Source: Aureobasidium sp. EXF-3400
Taxonomy: Eukaryota > Ascomycota > Dothideomycetes > Dothideales > Saccotheciaceae
Length of the DNA: 64,000 nt
NCBI GenBank assembly: GCA_024195585.1
Contig: SWBL01000013.1
Span: forward strand, 186,001 to 250,000
Direction of reading: 5' to 3'
Numbering within the stretch: position 1 is the first letter of the stretch; each line of letters starts with the position of its first letter. The position numbers and the translations under genes are program-made. A model generated the notes under the pieces. That model made no database searches, was not told where the DNA came from, and saw only the letters and a list, made by a program, of their open reading frames with translations. Shown piece after piece: positions 30,587-40,627 of this stretch.

Positions 30587-31605
30587 ATTTGGAAAGGCGT
30601 GTGACGAGCAGGTAGGTAATTTTCGCGACCGGTCGGTTACTGAACTATTTTTATGACATGCTAGGTAGCGTAGGATTCAGAAGATACCAGTTCCTTCACC
30701 TGGATGTCAATCAAGAAAGGTGAATGGAACAGCCGACGATGATGCCAACGGCAGTTAAGCGTAGGTAACTTTTTTGGTGGCACGTCTGCCTCAGGAAGTC
30801 GCGTCGACGGTTAACGCGACGGCGGCAAGCGCGATCATGTGACTGAGAGTGCCAAGACCCTGTTACCTGCTCGAACGAACGAACCAACCTGACGCTCTCG
30901 ACTTTCGTCGCAAGAGGATGTGAAGCAAAAGGCTACAGGCGAGAACGACCGAAAGCCAAAAATGCCTCAAACCGTCGACAAATCATCGAGAGATGTGATG
31001 TTGTTCGATGATAAATGTCAAGACAGCATGTAGGCTATGAGCCGGTCAACAGTCACGAAGACGGCAGCCGCCAGTGTGTTTGCTTGCCCTCCGCCATTAT
31101 AGCATTCAAAAATGTGAGCTGTCGAATTCCACGATAAACAGTACAACCAATAGCGACCAACTTGTTCGTTCTCTTCTAGCATATGGCTCTGTTCTTCAAG
31201 AAGTTGTAGTTCACTCCTTTACAGCTACAAGCATGACTGACTTCACGTTGACTGGAGCTATCATCGGCGGCACCCCAGATTTGGCAGCTTGAAGCGACTA
31301 TCTTTGTTTCACATGCTTATCACTTGTAGATCCTTTGGCAAGCATCAACACTCTATCCTGGTTGGTTCTCAATGAATTCGAGCTGTCGGCCAACGTTTGG
31401 CTCTGCAGTGCCTATCTCGGATGACTACATCGGTACAAGACAAGTTGCCCGTTCCTCCATATCTATCCATCTCAGACATATAACATGGTCCGCCACTGCT
31501 CTTGGGTTTTCACGTCTCTCGACAAACCTGACAGACTGCGGTTTGTTACAACCTCCACGCTGTTTCCTCTATCGGCCTCCACACGCATCCCAGAGTACTA
31601 TCATC
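30587..31605. other. Divergent intergenic region, MFS promoter
   Basis: About 1 kb. A plus-strand frame extends upstream of the MFS ATG (from 31372), but its sequence is unlike the N-termini of this transporter family, so I place it in the 5' leader. No repeat or RNA gene was seen. Confidence 0.35.
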
Positions 31606-33314
31606 ATGGCACATGAGCTTATCGCCGAGGAGTCTTTCATACCAGGTACCGTCCACCTGGTCGATCTCGATGGCACCATGCACGAGCAGCATGCCAGAGG
31701 CGGACAACGAGATATCGTACTTGTTCCAACTCCGTCACAAGATCCTGATGATCCATTGAATTGGTCGCCTCGAAGAAAAACACTTTCGATGGTATGCATG
31801 GGCGTCTACACGCTGATGGTGGGTATCGCAAGTGCGGCTATCTACTCAATCCTGGAACCTATCTCCGAGGAGACTAGCCTGACGCTCAATGAGCTGAATA
31901 ATGGTACTGGATGTAAGTGATCAAAGTTCGATGCAGTTTTGATGCATAGACTGACTGGTATCGAAAAGATATGTTTCTCTTTTTTGGCTGGGGCTGCTTG
32001 GTGTGGCAACCACTTGCGTTGCAATATGGCAAGCGACCAGTGTATTTATTCAGCATTCTTGCGACTATGGCTATCCAACTTTGGGCGCCGTACACAAAGA
32101 GCAATGGTAAATGGATTGCCAACAAAATCCTTCAGGGCTTCTTCGGAGCCCCGATTGAGAGTCTTTGTGAGATCTCTGTCACAGACGTCTGGTTTCAGCA
32201 TGAACGTGGAACGTATCTGGGTCTTTATGCTCTTCTCTTAGCAGGTTCCAACTATCTTGCTCCGGTACTTGCTGGCTTTATCGCCGACGGCCAAGGCTGG
32301 AAATGGGTGCTCTACTGGTGTGCCATCTTCTGTGGAATTGGGTTCGTCTTTCTTTTCTTTTTCATGGAAGAAACGAACTACTCCAGGCACTCAATCACTG
32401 GAATAGCTCCCGATATCGGTGTTCAGCCTGAACGGACCTCTACTGCACTCAAGACGAACGAGAAGGATACACGTCCGGACGACGGCGATTTGGCTTCGGA
32501 AACCGGTTCACCTGCTACTTCTGACAAGTTCAAGCGGAAGACCTATTTTGACAAACTTAAGCTATGGCAGAAGTCTGACTTGCAGAAAGACAACCACATC
32601 GTTGGTATGACCACTCGACCGCTCATCTTTCTTACCTTTCCTGTCATTCTATATGCTGGGTTTTCTTATGGCAGCAATTTGATCTGGTTCAATGTACTCA
32701 ACGGAACCGCTTCGTCTATCCTTGGAAGTGCTCCGTACAACTTCCCAGCTTCCATGGTCGGTCTGTCATACGTCTCGCCTCTTATCGGTGTGGCCATTGG
32801 ATCCTTCTACACAGGAGTAATCGGTGACAAATTTGTTCTTGCGATGGCACGTCGCAATGGAGGTGTACTTGAAAGCGAATACAGGCTCTGGCTATTTCTG
32901 CCTTCATTGCTCTTGATCCCTGGTGGACTGATATTGTGGGGAGTAGGTGCGGCACAACATGTCATGTGGTTTGGTTGTGTCTTTGCAATGGGCGTCATTG
33001 CTTTGACCAATACCATTGGCATTCAACTGAGTATCTCTTACGCCGTCGACTCATACAAAGACCTTGGAGGCGAGGCAATCGTCACTGTTATCCTGGTCCG
33101 CAACACGATGAGTTTCGCCATTGGATATGGCATCACTCCTTGGATTGATGGCATGGGTTTGCAGAATGCTTTCATCACAGCAGCGTTTGCAGGTCTTGCA
33201 CAATGCCTGACCTTTCTCATCATGGTGAAATGGGGCAAAGACCTCAGAAGAAAGAGTGCCAGCAGGTATGCTAAGTATGTTCAGAAGATGGCAGAAAGCG
33301 GCCTTGTGCACTGA
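31606..33314 (+). CDS. MFS transporter, Hol1-like (one intron)
   Basis: Spliced from 31606-31912 and 31969-33314 (550 aa). The 56-bp intron starts GTAAGT and ends AAAAG, rebuilding a Tyr codon. The N-terminus has PSQDPDDPLNWSPRRK, the family's cytosolic entry motif, followed by the first membrane segment. GWGCLVWQPLALQYGKRPVY is the MFS motif A region between segments 2 and 3. KTYFDKLKLWQK marks the long central loop, and about 12 membrane segments can be counted. DHA1-type members of this kind (yeast Hol1 and many fungal paralogues) export or import small cationic compounds, including polyamines and drugs. No resistance or secondary-metabolite gene lies nearby to suggest the substrate. Confidence 0.9.
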
Positions 33315-33970
33315 GAGACGAAAAGAGACCGTTGCACTCGGTCTTGTATCCTCAACCTCCGCTCAAGGTTACACGAATTTATCAGAGAATTAGAACACGC
33401 TGGGAATAACGAACTCACAGATCACTTTCTTTTCTATCGAGGTATCTTTCACGCACACAATTACGTTTAACAGGAAATAAGCATGATTTCAACTAGAGCT
33501 CGAGCAATACCAAAATCTGTTCATGATCGTTACATAAGCCGATATCAGCTTATGAAACGAGGCGCTCCTGCTCCTTCCCCTTAGCCTTCTGTGGCTATCT
33601 ACCCGTCATATCAATCTCGACACGATTCTTCTTCTCAACCTCAACCATTTTTCGAAAGCCTTGGTCTCAGCCTGCATACAGCAACTCAGGGACGGCAGCT
33701 GTCTCCGCTCTAAGGCAATCTTATCCATCCATTTCAAATATGTTCCATAAGTTTTCCAAGTGACCAATCCTCCCCTTGCATCGATCTTCCTCTGATCAGA
33801 CTTCAGTTGAAACAGTCTTAAGTCTTGAGAGCCTGTTCTCCGATGACCCAACCTCTTTCCAAGATCAACAACTTGCTTCCTCGTCCTCAAGCTTTTGAAT
33901 GTGCTGCGCATAGCTTGATATACGTGCATCGTATCCTGCCTCCGGGGCAGCATACGAATCTTGTACGCGC
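33315..33970. other. Region downstream of MFS gene
   Basis: Holds a 115-codon minus-strand frame (33606-33953) of basic composition and an adjacent frame ending KKNRVEIDMTGR. Neither reads as a complete gene; they may be a decayed piece of the neighbouring Cys-motif family, but I cannot show it. Confidence 0.3.
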
Positions 33971-34456
33971 TCAGAATGCATCACTCATTTCCACATCAGG
34001 CTGTGATTCCTTTCTCAAGGATACAACTTGCTCGTGTGTAATGTTTTCATATCTCTGTTGATGACAATAGAATTGAGCGTACATCTCAGTCTTGATCTGG
34101 TCGGCCGGAGTGGTCTCTGTTGCTGCGTTGGGTAAGGAAACGGTATGAAGACCTGCTGCTATCGCCTGGTGACGTTTCAAGGTGGGGTATTGTGTCAACC
34201 AGATATCGGCAATCTTTATTGTCAAGTTTTGGTGCTGGCTTTTGCACAGACAATAAGCAGCAAGGTTCTTCATCTCCTCATTGACATAGTCGTCATTCGC
34301 TCCAGCTGCGATGGCATCCCAGATTTTTCTTGCCAATTCGAGATTCTGCTGTGAACTGTGGTTGCCGCATCTTCTGCTACCCTTCGTGTGTCCGATGCAA
34401 GATGTTGGGGTGCCAAAAGCGAAGAGGTCGTGGAGAGATACCGGCATGGGGTTCAT
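33971..34456 (-). CDS. Cys-motif family protein A
   Basis: 161 aa, single exon from the ATG at 34456. It carries the motif shared by the four-gene row: SCIGHTKGSRRCGN near residues 19-32 (C-x-G-x-T-x3-R-x-C-x-N), then an ARKIWDAI helix and NLAAYCLCKSQHQN, where a C-x-C...H group could complete a metal site. Similar C...G.RC.N starts occur in fungal proteins that also carry T5orf172/GIY-YIG-like domains, but no such domain is present here. The C-terminal third is polar and ends in a short acidic tail (DVEMSDAF). No signal peptide. The four genes run in the same direction with 0.7-1.2 kb gaps. Function unknown; zinc binding is an inference from cysteine spacing. Confidence 0.55.
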   Translation of the reverse strand: MNPMPVSLHDLFAFGTPTSCIGHTKGSRRCGNHSSQQNLELARKIWDAIAAGANDDYVNEEMKNLAAYCLCKSQHQNLTIKIADIWLTQYPTLKRHQAIAAGLHTVSLPNAATETTPADQIKTEMYAQFYCHQQRYENITHEQVVSLRKESQPDVEMSDAF

Positions 34457-35373
34457 GATAGTAAAGATTGAATTTGTGAAGAGACTGTGCTTGTTCAGGT
34501 GGAGCTGCTGTGAGAATAGAGAGCAAAATGGTTAAAAACCAGCCGGCACCAAGGCACCATTTTATCCTTTTTGCCCTACTATACCTGCAAGCTTGGAATC
34601 TGTTGCAAATATAATTCATGAGACAGTCAAAGATGCAACACAGGTATGAGTGGACTCATAACGAGACACGATGTCTTTGATTCCAGTGTTAGTGTCTCAA
34701 TCTCAATTCTCGATAGAAAATTCTTCGGTAATGTAAACTACGGAGCGATATAGACCTGAATCGTGTTTAAGAAGTCAAACATTGTCTTACATACTGCACT
34801 TTTGTGATCATCTTATGTAGATATTAATTTGACAAAAAGGTATCTCTGATGTTTCTCAGACACATGACAGGTTATATTCCAAGCGGAAAGACAGAATACC
34901 CGAGGATTCAGATGATATCCCAATGGAAGCCATGTACAAAGGGCCGATTGTCTCGTACATCTGAGCACATAAATACTAGCTAGAGGAAATCTTTGGTGAA
35001 CGTCCCACTGGCTCGAAGCCAAACCCATACTATAACAGGTCGCTCCTGGTTAGGTGGTATAGTGGTGATAAGGTTCGCCAATAAACCCGTCTTCTTTATA
35101 ACAGTCTTGAGTTCGAGCCCAAGCTGAGCGCATGAGGGAGGGTTTTCACAAGTGACGGCCAATCGCAGTTTCCACAAGTGACAGTCGATAACAGCCTGAA
35201 CGAATGTTTTGCTTCACTTCCATCAGCCACGACCCTGGTCTAAGCTGAATCGTCCTCCTTCCTCTTCCACTCATTTCGATCTTAGCTTGTGCACTGCACC
35301 ACAGCTTCCTCATCAACTACCTTGCCACATCATCCAAGTGATGATGTTACATCCGTGAGCTATCCATCTTACA
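34457..35373. other. Spacer between Cys-motif genes A and B
   Basis: About 0.9 kb, AT-rich. Contains a degenerate tRNA-like sequence at 35041-35130 (listed) and a TGTCTT-containing motif at 34668-34680 that resembles sequences upstream of genes B and C. Confidence 0.35.
35041..35130 (+). tRNA. Degenerate tRNA-like sequence
   Basis: A-box-like TGGTATAGTGG, a D-arm-like GTAT...ATAA pairing, an anticodon-like region with CCAATAA, and a B-box-like GAGTTCGAGCC, all inside a CGCTC/GAGCG stem. Helices are incomplete. It parallels the locus at 24876-24961 over the A-box half, so the two probably share an origin. Confidence 0.3.
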
Positions 35374-35907
35374 TCAAGACCAAAAACCACAAACTTTGCT
35401 GAAGAGGTCGCGCGTAGCAACAGAAGCTGCGACCAGTGTTTTGACAGGTGCCAGATCTGCGACCATCGATCTCATTTCCTGATCGTCAACGACTGAATCA
35501 GCTCTTCCAATTTCTGATTCATCCAGAGATCTCAATTCATCCACCCATGCGACGACCACATCTGATAGTTGTGTCTGACCACAGTCTTGACATAAACACA
35601 ATCTGGCCAGCTTGATAAGGTCACCCGTTCCTGCCCAAGCATCACCACCTTTCGACAATTTATTCGCGATCGCACTTGCTACAGATCGTATGTAGTGTGA
35701 AAGCGTTGCCTTGCATGAATTGCCGAGTATACCGTGTCCCTTCCTTCCAATGCAGTGATGGATCATGCAAGTGCCAGAAATATCTGCGAATGTTGGTATA
35801 CGGTAAGGAGGAACTTCGATAGGTGGATCCAAGGTCCAGACAGGCTTTGGGTAAGTCGTGTAGTAGAAGTAGTCGGGGTCCGAATGTGCAATAGTGCTTG
35901 CAGCCAT
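35374..35907 (-). CDS. Cys-motif family protein B
   Basis: 177 aa from the ATG at 35907 (the frame is open further upstream, but MAASTIAHSDP sits about 115 bp below a TATATATA stretch and begins a reasonable N-terminus). The family motif is present in altered form: TCMIHHCIGRKGHGILGNSC near residues 43-62, then an ASAIANKL helix and KLARLCLCQDCGQTQ near residues 105-119 with C-x-C-x2-C, followed by VVVAWVDEL. The last 50 residues are acidic. Compared with proteins C and D it lacks a coiled coil. No enzyme motif was recognised. The paired Cys groups suggest a small metal-binding domain (inference). Confidence 0.5.
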   Translation of the reverse strand: MAASTIAHSDPDYFYYTTYPKPVWTLDPPIEVPPYRIPTFADISGTCMIHHCIGRKGHGILGNSCKATLSHYIRSVASAIANKLSKGGDAWAGTGDLIKLARLCLCQDCGQTQLSDVVVAWVDELRSLDESEIGRADSVVDDQEMRSMVADLAPVKTLVAASVATRDLFSKVCGFWS

Positions 35908-36625
35908 GGTCAAAAAACAAGAGACTATGGCGTAGATGGTCTTGATGAGATGCTTGCAAATGGCAGAATGCTTCGAATATAGGATGTTCAAGACGAAGAC
36001 TCATTCAGATATTGAATGAACATATATATGGAACTCGACGAGTGGTGAGTCAGTGTGAGCATGTTTCCAGCAAAGCAAGACATGACTTCAAATCCTCCGT
36101 CATATCTCATTTCTTAAAGCTGAAAGTTGAAATAAGACAGCTGTGACCACAATGTAACACATTGTATCAAAGACAGTGTCTTCTCCGCATGCTCAAGTAA
36201 TAGTCTTCTTGATTGAAGAGTGAGAGTCGTCGCTAAGTCACTGTTCTATCTTGTAGTTGAGGCTTGAGACAATGGAACTCCAAGACGAATTTTGGTGATC
36301 GAAGTACTCACTAGAAAAAGCCGAGTATGAAGATTGAGTATAAATGAGGAAACGCAATTTTATATCAAGACATAAAACATAAGAGAGAGCTATGTACAAC
36401 GATATTACACCTGAGACCAACGCCTTCCCATGGCAATCCCATTTAGCAGATTGTAAGCCTTTCTCATTTTTTTTTTCGCATTTTCTGTCAACAACCATCA
36501 TATGTTGCTGGATGAGGGTGTTGGAAGTTCAAGACCGGCTCGAACTAGATGCAGCAGGATCATCCCCAAGTTGTTACCGGATCTTCAGCGTATCTGAAGA
36601 TAGGACAAAGGAGCATCGGAGCCTT
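35908..36625. other. Spacer between Cys-motif genes B and C
   Basis: About 0.7 kb, AT-rich. Includes the TATA-like CATATATATG at 36021-36030 for gene B, about 115 bp above its ATG, and GACAGTGTCTT at 36172-36182. A plus-strand frame starting at 36392 is antisense to gene C and not credible. Confidence 0.4.
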
Positions 36626-37453
36626 TTACATAGGCTCAAGCGTAGTGACCACATGTCGAGAAGTCGGGGTCAGCCAGATCTTGTACTGCTCGCCGTAGCA
36701 TTGTGCAAGCCCTGCATTCAGCTCTTTGATTGTGCCAATCATTTTTGCCATGTCATGCTGATCGATCATGTGTTGGTTTTGCATCTTTTCTTGTATCCAC
36801 AAGTTTTGAGATTCCAATCCAGCAATCTTCTGCATAAGCTCCGCAAACCTTGCCTCTGCCTGGGCGACCGTGGCCGCATACTTTGCTTCTCCAAATTCGA
36901 TCATCTGTGCGTGTTTAAGCTTGAGCTCTTGGTGTTGTTTACGTTCGTCCTCCAGTTCTTGCTTGAGATCAGAGATCTCTTTCTTGAAGCCATCAGTCTG
37001 ACGCTCTAGCGTTTTGATCTGCTTTGCAAGCTTCTCGAGTTTATTTGGATGACAGCTGCGTCGTTCTTTACGGCTCTGTAGCTCAATCTTTGTGTAATCG
37101 GACCCAGATCCATATCCAGACTCGTATCCTGACTCATAGTCAGAATCGGCCGAAGCCTCCAATTCTTTGGCCAAGTTCAAGCAATCCATTAGCTTTCGGT
37201 GGTAGTCCCTGACTTGTTCTGGGTAGGCCTTTTGACAGAGATTGCAGAAACTGCATCTGGCGAGCGTCCACAAGGCCACTTCGTAATTGTAGTCTTTGTC
37301 GCCACAAATGGTCTGGAATTCGGCTGATCCCAAAATCTTGCCAGCTATCTCATAATCGCGGTCACTGATCTTTTGATGGCAGTAGTCTTTTCGGCGAAGA
37401 CGACTGTCATTGATCTTGCCCATTTTGATCAAGTTTCTGAGTGATGGCGACAT
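36626..37453 (-). CDS. Cys-motif family protein C with coiled coil
   Basis: 275 aa, single exon. The N-terminal domain (residues 1-95) keeps the family frame: SLRNLIKMGKIND, YCHQKISDRDYEIAGKIL near 24-41, and LARCSFCNLCQKAYPEQV near 64-81 with C-x2-C-x2-C. An acidic stretch of DYESGYESGYGSGSD follows. From about residue 130 to 225 there is a strong coiled coil (KLAKQIKTLERQTDGFKKEI and similar heptads rich in Lys, Glu and Leu). The tail contains NQHMIDQHDMAKMIGTIKEL. The layout, a small Cys domain joined to a coiled coil, suggests a protein that pairs with itself or a sister and presents a binding head. It is most like protein D, 0.8 kb upstream. Function unknown. Confidence 0.6.
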   Translation of the reverse strand: MSPSLRNLIKMGKINDSRLRRKDYCHQKISDRDYEIAGKILGSAEFQTICGDKDYNYEVALWTLARCSFCNLCQKAYPEQVRDYHRKLMDCLNLAKELEASADSDYESGYESGYGSGSDYTKIELQSRKERRSCHPNKLEKLAKQIKTLERQTDGFKKEISDLKQELEDERKQHQELKLKHAQMIEFGEAKYAATVAQAEARFAELMQKIAGLESQNLWIQEKMQNQHMIDQHDMAKMIGTIKELNAGLAQCYGEQYKIWLTPTSRHVVTTLEPM

Positions 37454-38256
37454 TGAGGACGTGGGGTTCTGTATGATTCGGGGTCGTTCGTAATGAGCTG
37501 AAGCGAAGAAAAAACAGGAATTGTTTGTGCTGTGTTGCTTTAAGGTAGTAAGCTTATTGGGTTCTGGAATGAGGAGATGTAGTGGCTTCCGTCCAAGCTT
37601 TATAAATGCCTCGATGGTACGATGGTCTATTGTTCAGCAGCACAACCAGGCTCGAGTCCAGAGTCTCGAGTCTGTGTGTAGGCTTAGACAAAAGACAACG
37701 ATTCCAGGGACTCGACACCTCTGCTAAAAATAGTGTCTTGAGCTCACAACTACTTGTGCTTTAGAAACAATGTCTTAATAACCTAACGATGAAAGTCTCG
37801 CGGTAGTGTGCCGCGACTCTCGCTACTTTGAGTTGAAGAAATAGCGAACATGCATATATCATGATGTAGACGAACCAGAAGCCTACAAACGATCATGCAT
37901 ATAGACAATCAAGATGAATGACCATTTCAGGTGTCTAATTTCAAGGCGTTCGCACGATACGTGGCATGTCTTTGTACAAAACTGAGATGCGGTCTCTGAG
38001 TTCGAACAAAGCAAATGGTATTAGCAATACAGGATATGGCAACGATGAAATCATGTAGAACAAACGGCAAAGTACAAAGAAGTTCAAATTATTAACTGCA
38101 GTATATTTTAAGAAGTAGAATCCCTCCCTGTGTACACGCTCCGATTGCTAGAAATCGATGAAGCAGCAGATAGTTGAGCTGCTGGTTAGTAAGCATGCTT
38201 ACATTAGTTTGTTGACCTGTGTGAGTTGAGGATTATGCTACAACTCCACCTCCTCC
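37454..38256. other. Spacer between Cys-motif genes C and D
   Basis: About 0.8 kb. It carries a TATA box for gene C (CTTTATAAA on the plus strand at 37598-37606, about 145 bp above its ATG) and two TGTCTT motifs at about 37733 and 37779. No gene or repeat was seen. Confidence 0.4.
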
Positions 38257-39111
38257 TCATTGTGCATGACTTCCAAGTAACCATGAGAGCTTGTCATGTA
38301 GTACTTTGACCGCACCAGACACTTGCAGAAGTTCTCTAACGTTTGCCATCCTTGAAACCCGAGATTCTTGTTGAAGTTGACGGTTGTGCTGGTCTAATTC
38401 GGCAATCCTTTGCAAGAGCCCGCTCTCACTTGCCTCCCATCGAGCCTTTTCCGTCGCGTATCCACGATTGAGTTGTTTATAACTTTCGAGCAAAGCATCG
38501 CCTTCTTCGAGATACCCTTCTTTTGTCTTGCACTCTTGTTCAAGTTGTTGTGTGAGATCCAGGATTTGCTTTGCCAGTCCGGCTTTCTCGGCCTCAAGGT
38601 TCTTGACTTTTTCTCCAAGTCTCTTGGTTTCGTCTCGGTCAGTGCTACTTTGTCCTTTGTCTTCTTGAGGGTCGGTTTCCAGAGGCACAGACCTTTTCAG
38701 ACCTTGAGTATCTTTGGTGCAGTCAGCCGCCTTGAATTTGTAGCCCCACGAGTCACGTTTGGTTGATTCAGTGTTGATGTTGCTCGTGGATGTTTTCGTG
38801 GTACCGATTTCGACCTCTCTATCCTTCTGCTGTTCGTTATCCATGCATTTTACTAGCTTCGCACGGTATGCTTTGACCTGATCGTTGTTTTCACAACATT
38901 CGCAGAAACTGCATCTAGCCAGCTCCCGAAGATCGTCATGATAGTCCAGGTTGTCCTTGATGTACAGAAACCTTTGTGAAGTTAAGATCTCCCCAACCGA
39001 CTCGAGCCTCTCATTGTCGATTTCGTGGTTGCAGTAGCCCCATTTGGTTTGGCAGATACATTTCTCGCTGACGTTGCCCTTATCGATCAAATGCTTGAGG
39101 ATCGAGTACAT
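38257..39111 (-). CDS. Cys-motif family protein D with coiled coil
   Basis: 284 aa. The open frame extends upstream through a TTG, but the first ATG is at 39111 and gives MYSILKHLIDKGNV, which parallels the start of protein C. The N-terminal domain holds CICQTKWGYCNHEI near residues 19-32 (the clearest C-x-C-x-T-x2-G-x-C-N form) and ELARCSFCECCENNDQV near 62-78. A charged linker follows, then a long coiled coil from about residue 165 to 255 (RLGEKVKNLEAEKAGLAKQI, then Gln/Glu-rich heptads). A TATATAAAA box lies about 140 bp upstream (39251-39259). Same architecture as protein C, at low identity, which points to an old or fast-evolving duplication. Function unknown. Confidence 0.6.
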   Translation of the reverse strand: MYSILKHLIDKGNVSEKCICQTKWGYCNHEIDNERLESVGEILTSQRFLYIKDNLDYHDDLRELARCSFCECCENNDQVKAYRAKLVKCMDNEQQKDREVEIGTTKTSTSNINTESTKRDSWGYKFKAADCTKDTQGLKRSVPLETDPQEDKGQSSTDRDETKRLGEKVKNLEAEKAGLAKQILDLTQQLEQECKTKEGYLEEGDALLESYKQLNRGYATEKARWEASESGLLQRIAELDQHNRQLQQESRVSRMANVRELLQVSGAVKVLHDKLSWLLGSHAQ

Positions 39112-40627
39112 TGCGGCTGTTGAAATGGGGTCCAAGTGAGCGTGATTTGAGATAGTTTCAGCAAGAGTGAGGGGGGACGGCTGCTTGGGCAGAGTGTCGG
39201 TTGATTGTGGGTATCAGCAAGTGTGTAGAATCATGAGAAGAGGTCATGATTTTTATATACGCTGAATACCCTGATATGCACTTGAATGATACAATGCTTG
39301 ATTATTGGTAACAATGGCAGAGATAAGTCTCGAATCCATGAGACAATAAGATCTTTCAGATCTTGAAACTAACAATGTGTTGGAATCGCGATTCTTTGTG
39401 CCTATCAAACATGTCTCACGAGAAGTCTTGAGCATCGATGTTCTGGCATAGATTGCTGAAGAAAAATTGAGCTGGAACGGGATCAGAAGTACTTTCTTTC
39501 ATGGCCAACTGCTGCAATCACGGTATCATAACAGAAACAAAACACATATATCAAAAACTTTGGCAAAACAGAAACCGCCCTAGCCGCCGTGTTGCTAGGG
39601 AGGGCAGAGAAAGCAAGCTTTCATCTCGATTGTTGTCGTGCGAGGATTACTGGGACCCCTCATGGCTGAAGTAAGTGCGAAATTAAATGGCAGTGATGAG
39701 AGTCGAACTGGTGGACTCCAGCTACCACGTGCGAGACACGAGCTACGACCACTGTGCCATTCCACCGGTTCGACAGGAAGATTTCTGACTGGGATCAACA
39801 TAACACCACATTAATGATAGTGTGAGAGTTCACTTGCTTCCCTGAGTGAAGGTCATCGTGCGTGCGCCTTTCTCAATATGAGTTCGTTACGCGGCTCTTT
39901 CCAGAAGTGACTATAAACATTTGATGTTCTTGTCGTTCATTTCCAGTGCTTGTGCCAGCATAGTGACAAGTTGCAAGCTTAACGCTCCGTTGTGCCTCAA
40001 GGGCTCTACATCTGGCTGTCAACTTCCTCGAGTCGGGCCTTGATATTTATGTTTGCCATGTTGAGTCTGGTCCTTCCTTGTGATGTAGAATCTGAGCGGA
40101 GTAACCAATGTAGCTCAGTTCTGAGTTCGATATCAATGAGTGCCCCAAAAGATGTGTTCCGGCGTGGCTTCCTTTATAGATGTCCTCCTTGTATGTCGAA
40201 AGTGTTACGAATCCGGAGCCAAACCAGGATTAAAGATGAACAGTGTTTCATTTCAGTGATACGTCCAGAAATAGCCAGCGAGATAGTGTGCCCTGCTTCT
40301 TAATGATACTGTGTATCCCACGAGTAAAGGTGACATCCTCCTGTCGACAGACGAACCAGAGCATTTCACCAGATAAGCCAATCAGTCTCGAGGAGATTCA
40401 GCCTCACAGTACGACGAAGATAGCTTTCACCATTTTCGTCTTCTACTCTTGACATAGCACCGACGAAGCAGAGACGAGGATGAACAAGCGGCGATGTTCG
40501 GGAGAGCCTCCCGCAGAGATGAAAGTTCCGAAGTTTTACCGTGCATCTTTCAACTTTCGGCGTGCATACCAAAGCACCAGACGAAAGTAGAGTAGCAGTT
40601 TCATAGCCACTCCACGCCTTCCTCACC
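39112..40627. other. Gene-poor region with tRNA-like sequence
   Basis: About 1.5 kb. It holds the gene D promoter with its TATA box at 39251-39259, a degenerate tRNA-like sequence at 39688-39766, and the RSM24 promoter. Other open frames are short and overlapping. Confidence 0.4.
39688..39766 (-). tRNA. Degenerate tRNA-like sequence
   Basis: On the minus strand TGGCACAGTGG (A box) and AGTTCGACTCT (B box, matching GTTCGANTC exactly) are spaced as in a tRNA with a short extra arm (CTGG...CCAG). A candidate anticodon loop GTCTCGC would give CUC (Glu), but acceptor and D stems pair poorly. It may be a pseudogene or a diverged tRNA; a covariance-model scan is decisive. Confidence 0.35.

Noticed and set aside
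31372..31605. Upstream N-terminal extension of the MFS transporter
   Set aside because: The family N-terminus starts at MAHELIAEES (31606); the extension is unlike any transporter start and is probably 5' leader.
33606..33953. 115-codon minus-strand frame after Cys-motif gene A
   Set aside because: No family motif, and the frame that looks more protein-like at the end (KKNRVEIDMTGR) is a different one; at best a decayed remnant.
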